This document shows, piece after piece, positions 1 through 12,259 of a stretch of DNA of 64,000 nucleotides. The translations under genes were made by a program, and so were the position numbers. Position 1 is the first letter of the stretch. Each line of letters begins with the position of its first letter. The stretch is from Opeltia flavorubescens (taxonomy: Eukaryota > Ascomycota > Lecanoromycetes > Teloschistales > Teloschistaceae): positions 248,001-312,000 of the forward strand of contig KE546985.1 of assembly GCA_000442125.1 (NCBI GenBank). The letters are read 5' to 3'. The notes beneath the pieces were generated by a model. The model had not been told where the DNA came from. It ran no database searches and was given only the letters and a program-made list of their open reading frames with translations.

Positions 1-2790
1 AACTATAATTATAAGTTTTTTTTGAATTTTAGATTATATTCTTTAAAAAATTTAGTATAAATTTATTATTTTTAATAATATATTATTTTTAAATTAATAT
101 TTTCTTTAAATAAATTAATTAAACTATAATAATTTTAAATTAATATTCTATTTATAGATAAAAAAATCCTATATTTTAATCTATTAATTTATTTAAAATA
201 TAAACTATATTAAATAATTTTATTTTTTTAATTACTAGAAATCAAATAGTAAATAAAATAGCCTATAAATTTAAATTAAAGGCTATTCTAGATTTATTTA
301 AATACTATTTCGAAAAAAAATAAAAATTTATTATATTATATTATAAATTAAAATTTTTATCGCGAGTTTTTTTATTTAAAAAAAACTTAAATATTATTAA
401 AATAGAAAATATTAATTATTAATTTTTAAAACTAGCAATAAGGTTTTATTATATTTTTATACAGTATATTTTATATAAACTACTAATATATTTTATTAAA
501 CGAGATTTATTTAATAATATATTAAATTAAATAAAATTATAAAAAAATTTAAATATTTAATCTATTAATTTAATACTATTAGATATTAAAATATCTATTT
601 AATATTTTCTACTATTTATTTAAAACTATTTGAATTTTTTTAAATCAATTTTATTTATCGTTTAAAATTAAATATTCCTATATTAATTAATATAAATAGC
701 AATATAAAAAAATAAAAATTATAAAAAATCGAATAATTTTTTAATAAACGGATAATATAAAAAAAGAAGTATAATTTAATATTTAATATACTAAAAAAGC
801 TGGAACTCGATATATAACTAATAATACTATATTAAAAATCTCGAAAATATAATAAAATATATAAATAATTATAAAAGCGAAATTTATAAAATTAGTAAAT
901 TTAAATAATAAACGATTTTAATAAATATTTATATTATAATTTTTTTTCGAGATATTTATATAGAATTACTATATAAATTATAGAAAAAATTTATAATAGA
1001 ATTTAGTAAATAGTATTTTTATTTAATAAAATAGTAAATATTTAAACGTTTTAATATAAAAAAAAATTTATTTTATAATAGTTTAGATTTATAATTATAT
1101 AAAATAGATTATAATATATAAATATATAATATAGAATATAATAGCGAGGCCGCTAAACTTTTTTCTTATTTAATAGTATTTATTATAATTTTATTATAAC
1201 TATAAAAATTATTATATATTATATATATTAATATATAGTATTTTTATAATTCAAATTGTATATACTAGTAAATAAGTTATTAAAAAGCAAAAGATTAAAC
1301 GAGCTAGTATATAATTAACTAATAGTATATAAAAAATAAATAACTTTTATTATTATAAAAAATTTCTATTAATTATCGATTTTATTTAATTTAATAAATT
1401 AAAAAATTGAATAATTCTTTTAATAAATCGAACTAGTTTAAAATTTTTCTATAAAATAATTTACAAATTTTTTATAGGAAATTTATAAAAATTTAATATA
1501 TAATTTTATATATTTTTATTAATTAAAAAAACCGCGGATTTTTATATTAAAATATAAATCTAATATTATTTTTTTTAATAATAATATTTTTATTGTTTTT
1601 TATATATTTATTTTAAATTATTTTATAAATTAAAAGAAATAAATTAAAATAAAAAATAAATGTAAAAAAATTATAATATTTTAATATCAAATTTTTAGTA
1701 AAAATAAATAATAACTTGTACTGATATAAAATAAATATATTAATTTTTTAAAAAATCGATACCAGTAGTTTAAAAATTGCGATTTTAATAAAATCGATTT
1801 TTTAAATATTATTTTTTCCAAAAATTCAAAATAAAAATATAGAAAATTTTTTAAAGTATATTAATTACTAGAATATTTTTATTATTTTAAAATTTAATCG
1901 AAATTTTTATATTAAAATATTCAGCTAAGAAATAATTTAAAAAAAAAATAGATTAGAAAATAAATTCAACTAAAATTTATTGTTATTATTTTAATAAAAA
2001 TAAAAAAAACTTTTTTATCGATTAAAAAAATTTAAATTTAATAAATATTATTAATTTAAAAAAATTAAAATAATTAATAATTAGAAAAAAATAAAATTAG
2101 ATTTCGTATAATTAAAAACTGTCGATAAATATAGCGTAAAAATTATAATATTAATAAAAAACCGCTTTAATTTATTTTTTAAATTTATATAATTTCAAAA
2201 TTTACAGTTTATTATAATAATTAGAAATTCAAACTATATAAAACTTATAAAATACAATTTTCTTTTTTTATATTTACGTTTTTATAGTTTAAAAAAAAAT
2301 AAAAACGGTTAATAAAATCTATTATTTTATATAATTGTTATTTTTTAAAATATTAAAGCTATTTTCTATATAATACGATATTTTTAAAAAATTTTCGATA
2401 ATTAATAAATATATATATTAATTTCGATATATTTTTTAATTTTAAAATAAAAAATTCAATAGTTTATTTAATATTTTTAATATAAATCTATTAATATTTT
2501 TTATTTTTATAAAAATTTTAATAAATTTATTCGAAATTATATAAATAAATACCAATAAAATAATAATAATAGAAAAAATAGAATTAATTTTTAAAGAATA
2601 TAAGAAAAATTTTATATTTAATACCAACTATTTGAAAATACAACTCTAGAGAAACGATTAGATAAATAGAAAATCTATATTTATTATACTAAAACCATCT
2701 AGCTATAAAAATCTAGCAAAAAATATCTATAAAAATAAATTTTATTCGTTAAATATATACTATAAAATTTATAGTAAATTATATAAATAG
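1..2790. repeat. RIP-type AT-rich block, left edge
   Basis: The stretch is almost entirely A and T. CA and TG dinucleotides are very rare while TA is dominant, which is the product expected when RIP turns CpA into TpA on both strands. No reading frame of meaningful length survives; the one short frame (about 2,442-2,627, minus) is low-complexity Ile/Asn/Lys/Phe. I see no tRNA or terminal repeats that define an individual element. The block ends sharply near 2,790, where composition becomes GC-balanced. Confidence 0.8.
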
Positions 2791-4388
2791 CAGCGGCGGA
2801 AAATTCGAAGCAGTAAAGCAGCTGCTCTTCGAAGCAATAGAAGCAGAGCCTAAAGTACTGCAGCCCAGGGAAAAACAAGTTGTTACTCTAAGGAGGAGAA
2901 AAAAATAAAATTACAAATAGACTCTTGCATTCTAGACAAGTAGGATTCTCTAGCTACTAGAAAGAATAGCACCTATAGAGAGCGTGTTTCTCTATTCAAA
3001 TTACTCGTTGAACGAGTATCCTATCCCCTGCTATAGCACTCGAAAAAGGGATTGCCAAGCCTATCGCTTAGCGCGCCAAGCATTTGAAGGCATCTCCAAC
3101 TTGGACTAGCTGGGTTCTCAGGGTGCAGGCGTGCGATCTACGCGGGGTGTTTGTACACCGGGCAAGGACGTGACCGTGGAGGAGTTAGGGCTTTGTTTGC
3201 AGTCGCTATCATCGTTGAAGCCTGTACCGTGCGTGGTACGCTTAAAAGAGTCCTGAGTGCATGTGGTGATGGTGGCCTTCCCCGCCTTCTGATAGGCCCA
3301 CTGTTTCTGGTTGTTACCATCTCCTTCTTCTTTATCATTTTAGTCGCCGGATGCTTTTCTTCCTATCTTCCTTGTCGCCATCTCTTCCTCGAAAAGCCGA
3401 GGCTCCCTCTCTCTAAGAGCGGCGTCGCTTGAATTAACCGGCTGGTAGTCTGACATTGACGAGAGAAGGGTATCAAGGGAAGAGGAAGGAAGAAAAGGAG
3501 GAAAAGACGCTGCCGTGCTCTTTGGGAGGACCGAACGTCTAGTTGGGTGCAATCCGCGAGTAGTCCTCGAGAGCTATACTCAGCTGCCAAACCTGGCACA
3601 GGAATCAAATGCTGTGGACGAGAGTCGCTGAGACACGCTATGGCTCTTCGATCCCTCCGAGGAGCATATCGCTCTCCTTAGCGCCGGTCACGAGAGAAGG
3701 TCCAATGTAGGGCGGAACTGGAAGTCGTCGTTACGCAGCCATTGAAACCAAGAATAAGAGACCTTATCTTGAACGTGTTCTTCCGTTCCTCTAGAATCCC
3801 TCGTTCACTCGCCGAATGGACGTACAGTCTCCATCTGTAGGGAATCAGCCGTCGGATCAACGCATTCCTTTGGCTCGTGCCAACCTTGGAAGCATCGCAA
3901 TTCAGGGCTGTAGATCGTCTCTCAAGAGGTCGAAGTTCAGTTGAAGAAGGGTAATGCTGATAAATTAAGTTCAAATAGATCAAGGGCATTGCTGTAATTA
4001 TAAAGGGAGAAGGTGTAATCAACTGGCTGAGCTACTCGCCAGTCTACGCGCTATTATCGGTCAATCGACGACGATCTTTGAAAATATACTTGAACGGGGT
4101 GTAAACCACTAGCTTGCTATACGCTCGCACGCGACTGCCGCTTCAAAGGTGAATAAGCAGTACTTACTGCGTGTGAAGAGGCAGGCGCGTGGCATACTTC
4201 GTTTACTTTTCGAAGCTTTGTTGATATGTACTTTACTCTACTCTTCTCCTCCAAAGTATCCAACTTGTTGCATAGAGCTATTCTATCTGCAAAGTAACCC
4301 TGACCTTCCACCTACAAGACGACACTTGTCGGTGAGTAGTAACGGTACCTCGTGGCGATCGAGGTTTCGCGGCTGGAACTAACAAGCT
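2791..4388. other. GC-balanced island, no confident gene
   Basis: Composition returns to about half GC. Both strands offer only short competing frames (for example 3,151-3,432 plus and 3,678-4,022 minus), none with a recognisable domain. The sequence resembles old coding or flanking DNA that has accumulated stops. I cannot assign a product or even a firm strand. Confidence 0.4.
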
Positions 4389-5105
4389 ATGCCTTCTAGA
4401 TTGCCTTTCATGTCCTATTCCTGTTCTCCAACCGTCAACTTTCACCCACGGCTCACCTCAATTTTAACCTTCATCCAGTCCCCGCTGCGACTACTTCCAG
4501 CAGCAATCTTGATAAACTGCCGGAGCCTCAATTCTATTTTTCCAACAATCTCAGCCCCCAAAAATGCTGCCAAACCTCAAGCAGCACTCTATCTTCCTCC
4601 TCCTCCATTTCCATCGCTATTTCGCGCAAGCGATATCAATCAACCCAACGTTCAACATGAGCTCAACGCCTCTTCACTACCACAGTACCAACTCAGCCAA
4701 CAAAATACCAAAGACCTTCCCAGGATTCGCAGCGATCCCTTGTTCCACCTTTCCTTGCGCGTTTGGGAGAACCAGGACTCCGATAATCTGTTGACAATAA
4801 CGCCAATCAGGCATAACATTTCACAGCCCATAAAGAGGTCATCGGGCCTGGCGTCATCGCAAATGACCCGGTAGGGAGGAGGAGGAGGAGGAGGAGGGAG
4901 AGTCATGGACTTACCAGTCTAAATGTTGGCTACTTTGATTGGAAATCCTCGCAGCACAAAAGAAGGCGATGAAGAAGAAGAGGTTCAAGAATTAGAAGAT
5001 AGCCAAAGCACAGGAGACTGTGATACAGACGAGTCAGGGGACGATGTCGTATCCAAGACAACGGCATGTACTTGGACACGCCTTGGCCTTGCCAAACACC
5101 AATAA
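4389..5105 (+). pseudogene. candidate degraded gene, Gly and acidic tracts, unknown product
   Basis: One frame runs from an ATG at 4,389 to about 5,105 with only two stops, TAG at 4,872 and TAA at 4,920. The first part is Ser/Pro/Leu-rich. A GGA repeat at 4,874-4,900 gives a glycine run, and after it comes an acidic segment (GDEEEEVQELEDSQ). A competing frame over the same DNA also reads like coding sequence (Ser/Thr-rich, then an Arg run), so the true frame is uncertain. No family is recognised. The stops fit the same RIP-type decay seen elsewhere in the window. Confidence 0.3.
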
Positions 5106-5189
5106 AGGTGGTAGCATTAGAAGTATCATTCGACTTGGGGCTCCGAACGGAAGCCTGCTGGATGATCTCTATGCCCCTACTTGCTATGA

Positions 5190-5965
5190 TTGTATAACCG
5201 ACCTCTAACCAAACCTGATGATGGCAAAATCAATTCGCAACCGGCCGTAGGATACAAGCAGATCAACACACCTTCTCTCAGCAATATCATTCATGGCGTT
5301 CCTTACCAGGTCATCGAACTCTCTTCAACACCACGTCAATGTTCTCGTCGCTGTAAGAATCTCGGTAACTCTTCTCTACCACTGGCCTTTAGAGCCAGGA
5401 TAGCCGTAGGGTACAAGCACGATAGATCGCTCGTCGTTAAAGGCTCTAAGATTGGCGTCTTCAAGCATACTCCAAACAAGCGAGAGGTCTCAACCAAGAT
5501 CTCCAAAGTCGAAACCCCCGGCCGGAACATTGTCTATTCTTAGGATTTCCCGACTTCGACGATACGCAGAGTCGACTGGGTTCCTGGCTGCAACTTTTGG
5601 TCTTTTCAGCCTAGAAGAAATCATGCTCTATAGGGTCAGAAGGCCAAAGATTGGGGTTTTGAAGCATACTCTAATAACAACCGGAAGTTTTCAACCAACG
5701 TCTCTCAGGTGAGACCCCCGGCGAGAACAATCTCGGTTCTTGGAGACTACAATGGTAGAAAGCATCTGCTGAGTTCCCGGCTGCAACTTAGAGTCCTTTT
5801 CGCCTAAAATGACAACGCTGCCAAGCGTAAGATTGGTGTTTTCAAGTATACTCTATATAAAAACCTGGAGCTTTCAACCAACATCTCCAGAGTCGAAACC
5901 CCCAGCGGGAAATTCTTCAACCCGAAAAAGGTCATGCTCCACCGGACGGTAATGAAGTATTTTGG
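5190..5965 (+). repeat. degenerate tandem repeat, about 180-200 bp units, probably coding in origin
   Basis: Three related units start with AAGATTGG at 5,448, 5,647 and 5,829, spaced 199 and 182 bp. Each unit encodes a version of KIGVFKHTP followed about 15 residues later by a SxVETP-like segment, then a segment like VDWVPGCN. Units one and three are in the same frame (381 bp apart, a multiple of three) and the middle one is shifted, so the repeats were probably coding and later gained indels. The frame from 5,190 to 5,543 also holds a weaker pair, AVGYKQ and AVGYKH. No family is recognised. Confidence 0.5.
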
Positions 5966-8560
5966 TTAAAAGAGGTTACTTAGGCTTAGCTTCGCCATTT
6001 ATTCTCTGCCTGTAGGGATTGATAAACACCGATTTTTCTCTCGAGAGCTTTTCTTCTTATCACTACTTGTTTCCTTCATCGTTGATACCATCTCTTATAT
6101 TGATGCAAAGTGGCTTCCTCAACGATCTGGCGCCAACGAGCTGGTAAGAGGTTACTCCGTCTCTCGAGTCTCAGCCTGCTTGACCCAAGAAGCTCAGCGA
6201 TCGTCAAGTGCTGGCGCGTTTGACGATCCACTGATCAATTTCATCATCATTATCTCGCCAATTACGCACCTTTCAGTCCATTGAGAAAAGGCATTCAATT
6301 ATGCAAGATGCCGGATACCCCTATATTCGCCTTTTGCTGTGCCAACAGCAAGGCGCTCTATAGCTCGAGCCGCTCGAACGCGGAAGTTCCTACCATATTG
6401 CTACAGGTCCCTCAATACTGAATCCCCATAGAATCATCATCAAAAGCTGCCTCCTGGACCTAGTCCCATCCGCAAACTTCGCAGATTCTCGCAAGTCAGT
6501 GATCCAGTTATTGATTACCATTGATCTACAACGCTTATAAAATTGTTCTGTTCCAAGGTAGTCAAGCTGGAGTTTGTGTGGACTGAGCTAGTGATGCTAT
6601 GCGAACTATCGGACAAGTCGGTGCTTGGAATAAATTATCAACCTCTATTACATTATTGCTAGGAGCTTCTATTCTGACTACAATTCACTTACTCATATTC
6701 GTGGTGCATCGGACGTCTAAGATCGATAGGATAGTACACGAGAAATTGCATCGTCGAACCGTGACTGAATATCTGTTACTCCCGAATTACCACCAATCTA
6801 CAGTGACCAAGCCAACTCTACGCCTCAGGAACAGCTAGAATCAGTGAAGATGGTATCATTTCCCTGGCCAGGGCACTGAGATCAGGGGCAAACTTTCGCA
6901 ATTGGAGTATACCAAAGTCTTGAGTGCAATCTATGGCTAAGGAAGGGATACTTCGACTCAACGGCCTCCAGTTCCTAAGGCAATCCGTCTGACGCAATGC
7001 TAAAATATGACCGCGAAGGGAAGTAATTTGGGCCTTTTAATCTTTCGACTTGAAACCTGGTCGATGGAAGTCCCTCATTATGTTCGAACAGACTCTCCCG
7101 TAGCCGAAGTGCAATGCTGTAGTACAACCGATACATGCGTTGCTTGGTTCGGGTTTATCCGGTAGTATACGAGGTGGCGGAGGAAATATGCCATAATGTC
7201 TATTTTTCACATGATCCGGAGCACCTGATGGTGGACACGAATAACTTCTGCTCTGAGCTGCTTGGTACGGGGGTTTTGCGATATTATCAGCTTAGAACGT
7301 TTTGGTACTGATAGCTGGAGCTAGTTTCCAGTGAGGATCTTCGAATTATATCATTGGATATGACGACTGCCAGAGATTGAATATGTTAAGGGAGGAACGC
7401 TTCACCCTGAGAGGGCGCCCATTTCCTCGGTCCTAAAGACTCGTGAAACTCAACCTCTTGGCTATACGTTCCTTCTTTACTCGCCTCTTAAATTTAATAT
7501 TACTCGCCGTCCCTATGAGTCAAATCGGAGGCACTTCTGTTGGAGAAATGATCTAGATAACTGCTCGGCCTGATTACGACCGAGCGCCGCCTGGCTTCTG
7601 TCTACTGGTAATATATTTCGGGACTGAGATAGAGCTATCCTATCGGTTCTTGTGCTTGGTTATTCTTCTGAGGCTATATCTACTCTAGCTGGCTTCAGCC
7701 TTATTAACGGCCATGTTCTGCCTTCTATCACACCTTCTCCGTCTTTCGCCAGATCTACAGTGGTACCTCCAAACTCCTCGGCGTTTATTCGCGTCCACCA
7801 CCCGTAGAATCAATCATCTCCTCTCCGAGCTCTATTTCCTTCCTGGACACTTTCAAAGTCTCAAATTCTTCGATATCCGCGAGCTATCAAAACCGAACCA
7901 GTGGTTGGCCCTCTAGGTATAATATTGCTCACGTTCAAGCAATTCTTTCTTAAGAGTCCGTCGACTTCAAAAGACTATTTCAAGTTTCCTCCGGGCGGAA
8001 AAGAACGTATCATTGAAGATAGCTTCGGACGCAATAGACAAGGCTCTTAAGCCTAGTCAGATATAGCTTACTTCAGTGCTCTGAGGATCTCACGACGGAT
8101 GGAACACCGTGCGTGTGGTTCCATTCTGCAATTTTTATCGGCGGCTGTTTTCCTGTACACCAGCGACAGTAGCAAGCTGCCTGCGTAGGGGCGCGTTGAT
8201 AATGACCTAATTACGCTGAGCAGATTGCTCTCGAAAATTCTTTTAACGATCTGGTGTCTGTGCATGCTCAAAGCTGGATTAGACGGCTGGAAATAACAGG
8301 ACTGGTCAAGGCAACGGAAGAAATACTACAGCTTTCTATCGAAATAATTGAACGGCGGCATGGAAATATCTAATTCTGGTAATAGGGATCGTGGCCTACG
8401 GAACTCTCAGCTATTCTATATAGTAGCGGAGGTATTATTCGATTCTGTGGCGACTAAAGTAATCTTTCGGTTCCCGTAAACGGATAATTCTATCTTAAAG
8501 TCGTATAAGATTCGTACCAGGATCGCGCTCTTACAATCTTTTTCAACCGGAAATCCTACG
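5966..8560. other. GC-balanced island, decayed coding-like sequence
   Basis: No intact gene is visible. On the plus strand one frame from about 7,080 to 8,350 reads as near-continuous protein-like sequence with roughly seven stops, including Ser/Pro-rich stretches. A second frame (7,713-7,916) is hydrophobic. I cannot tell which was real. Towards 8,500 the sequence drifts into AT-rich RIP sequence, with no abrupt joint. Confidence 0.3.
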
Positions 8561-8734
8561 TATTAGAATATCGCAATTTTTTTATAAAAGGAAGGTATTT
8601 GCTATAATAAATAATATCCAGAGTTAAAGCCTTTAGATCTAATATTAAACTTTTTAAAAATCAGGTTAATTTTTATAAAATCTATTTTATAGTTTATAAA
8701 AGTTTAAATAGCTTTTTTTTATAATTTCGAAAAG

Positions 8735-8896
8735 TATCACGATTCTACTATAGAGAACGTGAGCCTCGGTATTACTATCGGATTAGGCCTAGCGCATTTT
8801 AGCATTCTTATACTTTTTACAGCGATTCTATAGAGATTTAGCAATCAACCTATTTACTACTAGATTTCTATATACTATATATCTTTATTCGTTATA
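8735..8896. repeat. LTR copy A
   Basis: This 162 bp copy matches 10,612-10,773 along its whole length with scattered C/T and G/A differences. A third, more diverged copy lies at about 52,275-52,420. The shared core includes CCTCGGTATTACTA and GGCCTAGCGCAT. Confidence 0.65.
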
Positions 8897-10308
8897 AATA
8901 GTAGCAATTAATGCGCAGATCCTGCCTATATTATTATATATAGGCACTTTAGCTACCTAGTAGCCCCTAGTAGTTTAAGCAGTACCAGTTATTTTATAGC
9001 ACCCAGTTATTCTATAAAAACTACCAGCTAATTACTAATAAACATCTCCAGTATTTATCTCACCAAATTTATACCTGTTTCGTTAAAAAGTACCTAGCTG
9101 CCGTGCAGCATCTCCGCTAAAACACGCCTGTTTCGTTGAGAAATATCAGCTGCTTGCCAGCGTTCCTCTCCAGTAGATTTTCTACTAAATTACCTACCTA
9201 CTAAAGTACCTACCAAATTATCTACAAGACCTTTTCTATTTTTACTGTTTAAAATAACGAGATTTCTCTTTACTATAACGTCAAATTTTTTACGCGAAAT
9301 TATTAGGCCTCGCTTTAGCTACTAGTTTTACCAATTACCTAAAGTGGATAATATAATTTCTACCGGTTTCTATAGCGATAGCTACTGCTAGAAAAGAGAT
9401 TCCGTCGAATATAATATATATAATATTAAAATAAATGGTTGGAATAGAGAGAATAATCTTTAAAAAATTCACCAACGCTACTTATCTAAATATTCTACTG
9501 TTCTCAAGATTTTAGTAGTAAAAACGGTAGAAGAACAATAAAAGCGCAAAGAACGATAGATAGCTCAAGCGCAGGAAACAAAAAAAAAGGTATTTGCGGA
9601 GATTAACTAAATACAGGCGGTATTTAAGCACTAATTTTACTATAAATACCGCCGGTGCCTAGAGAGATTTTCCTCTAATACCTTATTATACAAGTATATT
9701 TTAGAGTATTATACGTAAAAAACAGCTGAAAAATCTTCTACTAGCTCTATTAAATCGCTTGTAATATTTCTACTAATATTTCCTATTCTACAGCAAGTAA
9801 TAGTACCGTTCTTACCTAAAATCTATACGAAATCTCTAGAAAAAACCACTTAAAAGATCGAGAGTTCTCTACCTATATATATCGTAAATCCTTTAATACC
9901 TCTAATAATACCTCTATATTCTCTATTAATTTATACACGAGAAATCTTATATATTTTACCTACTACCCCTATTAAACCACACGAGAAACTTTACTTGAAT
10001 TTATACGTACTACTATATATACTATTTTATAGACGTTAAAAGCTATATATAATAATTAGCTAGTTATTTAAAAAATTTGGCTTTATATAAACTAGCGCTA
10101 AATATTTATTTTTAAATAGATTAATTAAATTTAAATATTTAAATAGTTTAAAATAAATTTAATTTAATATATTAAAATTTAATTAAATTTATACCAGTTT
10201 TACTTAATATATATTTACCGTACCCCCTATTTCGCCGCTATATACCCCTTTTTCGCCGCAGCACCCCTTTATACCAGATAGCAGATTTAATAGGTTTAGT
10301 ATATATAA

Positions 10309-10378
10309 TATATATAGTATATATAGTATATATAGTATATATAGTATATATAGTATATATAGTATATATAGTATATAT
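10309..10378. repeat. 9 bp microsatellite (GTATATATA)n
   Basis: About seven to eight head-to-tail copies of GTATATATA lie near the end of the internal part of the LTR element. Confidence 0.9.
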
Positions 10379-10611
10379 AATATATTTAATATATATACTA
10401 TATATACTAGTTATATACTAGGAGAGAGTAATATATAAAAAATAGGCAAATTTTTGTTAAAGTACTTACTGGAGGTATTACTATAGGTTATATAGGATTT
10501 AGGATATAGAATATATACAAATTATATATACTAAGCGTCTGCTATTTTTATAGTACCTCGCCGGCGCTACTAGTAGTAAGGGCGCTGCTTTTTATATTTT
10601 TTGTGGGTATC

Positions 10612-10773
10612 TATCACGATTCTGCTATAGAGAATATAAACCTCGGTATTACTACCGGATTAGGCCTAGCGCATCTTAGTATTCTTATACTTTTTATAGC
10701 GATTCTATAGAGATTTAGCAATCAACCTATTTATTACCAGATTTTTATATACTATATATCTTTATTCGTTATA
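10612..10773. repeat. LTR copy B
   Basis: Second copy of the 162 bp repeat, same orientation as copy A. It retains some bases copy A has lost (CTGCTATAG against CTACTATAG, TACCGG against TATCGG), which shows independent RIP-type changes in the two copies. Confidence 0.65.
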
Positions 10774-12259
10774 GAAAGAAAATTACAAAACTCGAGATAT
10801 TAATTTTAAAAAAAAATTATAGTAATAAATCGTTATATAAATCTAATAACTTTTTTTTTATAGAAAATATTTTTATTATATTTAATCGTTTTAAATTTAT
10901 ATCGAATATCGANGATTTTAAAATCGAAGCTACGTTTTTATTATATTTTAAAAAAGAAATCTCGAGTTTAACGCAGTCCGTCTTTAATAAAATATAATAT
11001 TTTCGCTAAATCTATACAATAATATATACTAGAAAATAACGCGGTTAGAAATAAAGTTTAAACGGAACTGGATAATAACTAATAATAATATTAAAGAAAT
11101 ATTTTTATCTAAATATTTTATATTATATTTTACCAAGTTTTATTAATTATATATAATTTTCTCTAGCGGGAACTCTAATAAACGCGGTCGAAAAAATTAG
11201 ATTTAAATAAAAGCGTACCGCCAGTTATAATACAACCGTATATATATATAGCTAGTATAATTCTAGAAAAATACCTCGTTTAAAAACAGTATAAAAAAGT
11301 TTTAACCCTAGAAAAATATATCAAATATATAGGTAAAAAGTAAAAAATTTTGGCCAAAATACCCGTTATAGGTCCGCGCCCAATATTATACCTGATTAAA
11401 ATATAAAAAAAAATTAATAGTAAAAAACCTCTATTAAACTCGAAAAAATATTAAAATAAAATTTTATATACTTTTAAATTAAAGGAAAAATTCTAGTTTA
11501 AACTAAAAAAATTAATATTCGTTATAATAATAAATAGTAAGATTACTGATAAAATAGTTTATATATCTAGCGCCAACTTTTTAACTTTAATAAATAAATA
11601 TATTCTATTTTTTATATTTTAGGCTTTATAAAAAATATAATAGATATACCGTTCAAAAATTTCTTTAAAAAGTAGTAAATATATTTTATATTTACTAGTA
11701 TTCTAATTTAAAACGCGGACGTAATAGTTTTATAAAAACCGACGACTTTTTTAAATTTTTTAGATATTATTTAACTATAAAAATATTTTATAATCTTTTA
11801 TATATTTTCGCTAAAAAATATAAGAATTATTTTATTTAACCGCGATTTTATCGATAATATTTATAAAAAAATAGTTATATTTAAAAATAAAATATTTTAT
11901 TATTTTAACGGAAATTTAAATATTTATAAAAAATATCCAAAATTATATAAAAAGAATTTAATATAAATAAAAAAATTTTTAAATAAACGGATTATATATA
12001 CGAAAAAAACTATTATCGCTAATATTAAAGCTAGTAAAGAATATAAAAATAATAAAAAAATATATTAAACGATTTTTCGCCGAAAAAAAATCAATAATTA
12101 TATAAAAATCTAAATTAATTATAAAAGTAATATATTTAAATTATTAAAGAATTATATAAATTCAATTTTTTTATCTAATAAATTTATAAAATAGCTAATA
12201 TATTAAAATAGCTAGATTTTTATAATTTCAAACGAAAAACGATTAAAATTCCCTTTGGA

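Larger units (their letters stand above)
8735..10773. mobile_element. short LTR retrotransposon remnant, RIP-mutated
   Basis: Two direct repeats of 162 bp (8,735-8,896 and 10,612-10,773), largely identical, bound 1.7 kb of internal sequence. The outer ends read TATCACGA and TCGTTATA. These become the usual TG...CA LTR ends if TG>TA and CA>TA changes are reversed, as RIP predicts. Flanks are AAAAG on the left and GAAAG on the right, a plausible damaged 5 bp target duplication. Internal sequence shows no intact gag or pol frame. At 2 kb the element is non-autonomous or internally deleted. Orientation is not certain. Confidence 0.6.

Noticed and set aside
2442-2627. 61-codon minus-strand frame in the left AT block
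   Set aside because: Low-complexity Ile/Asn/Phe/Lys translation expected from AT-rich DNA; no motif.
6845-6885. Sequence TATCATTTCCCTGGCCAGG resembling the TIR of the 2.1 kb element
   Set aside because: Similarity is short and inexact, no opposite arm and no TA pair found.
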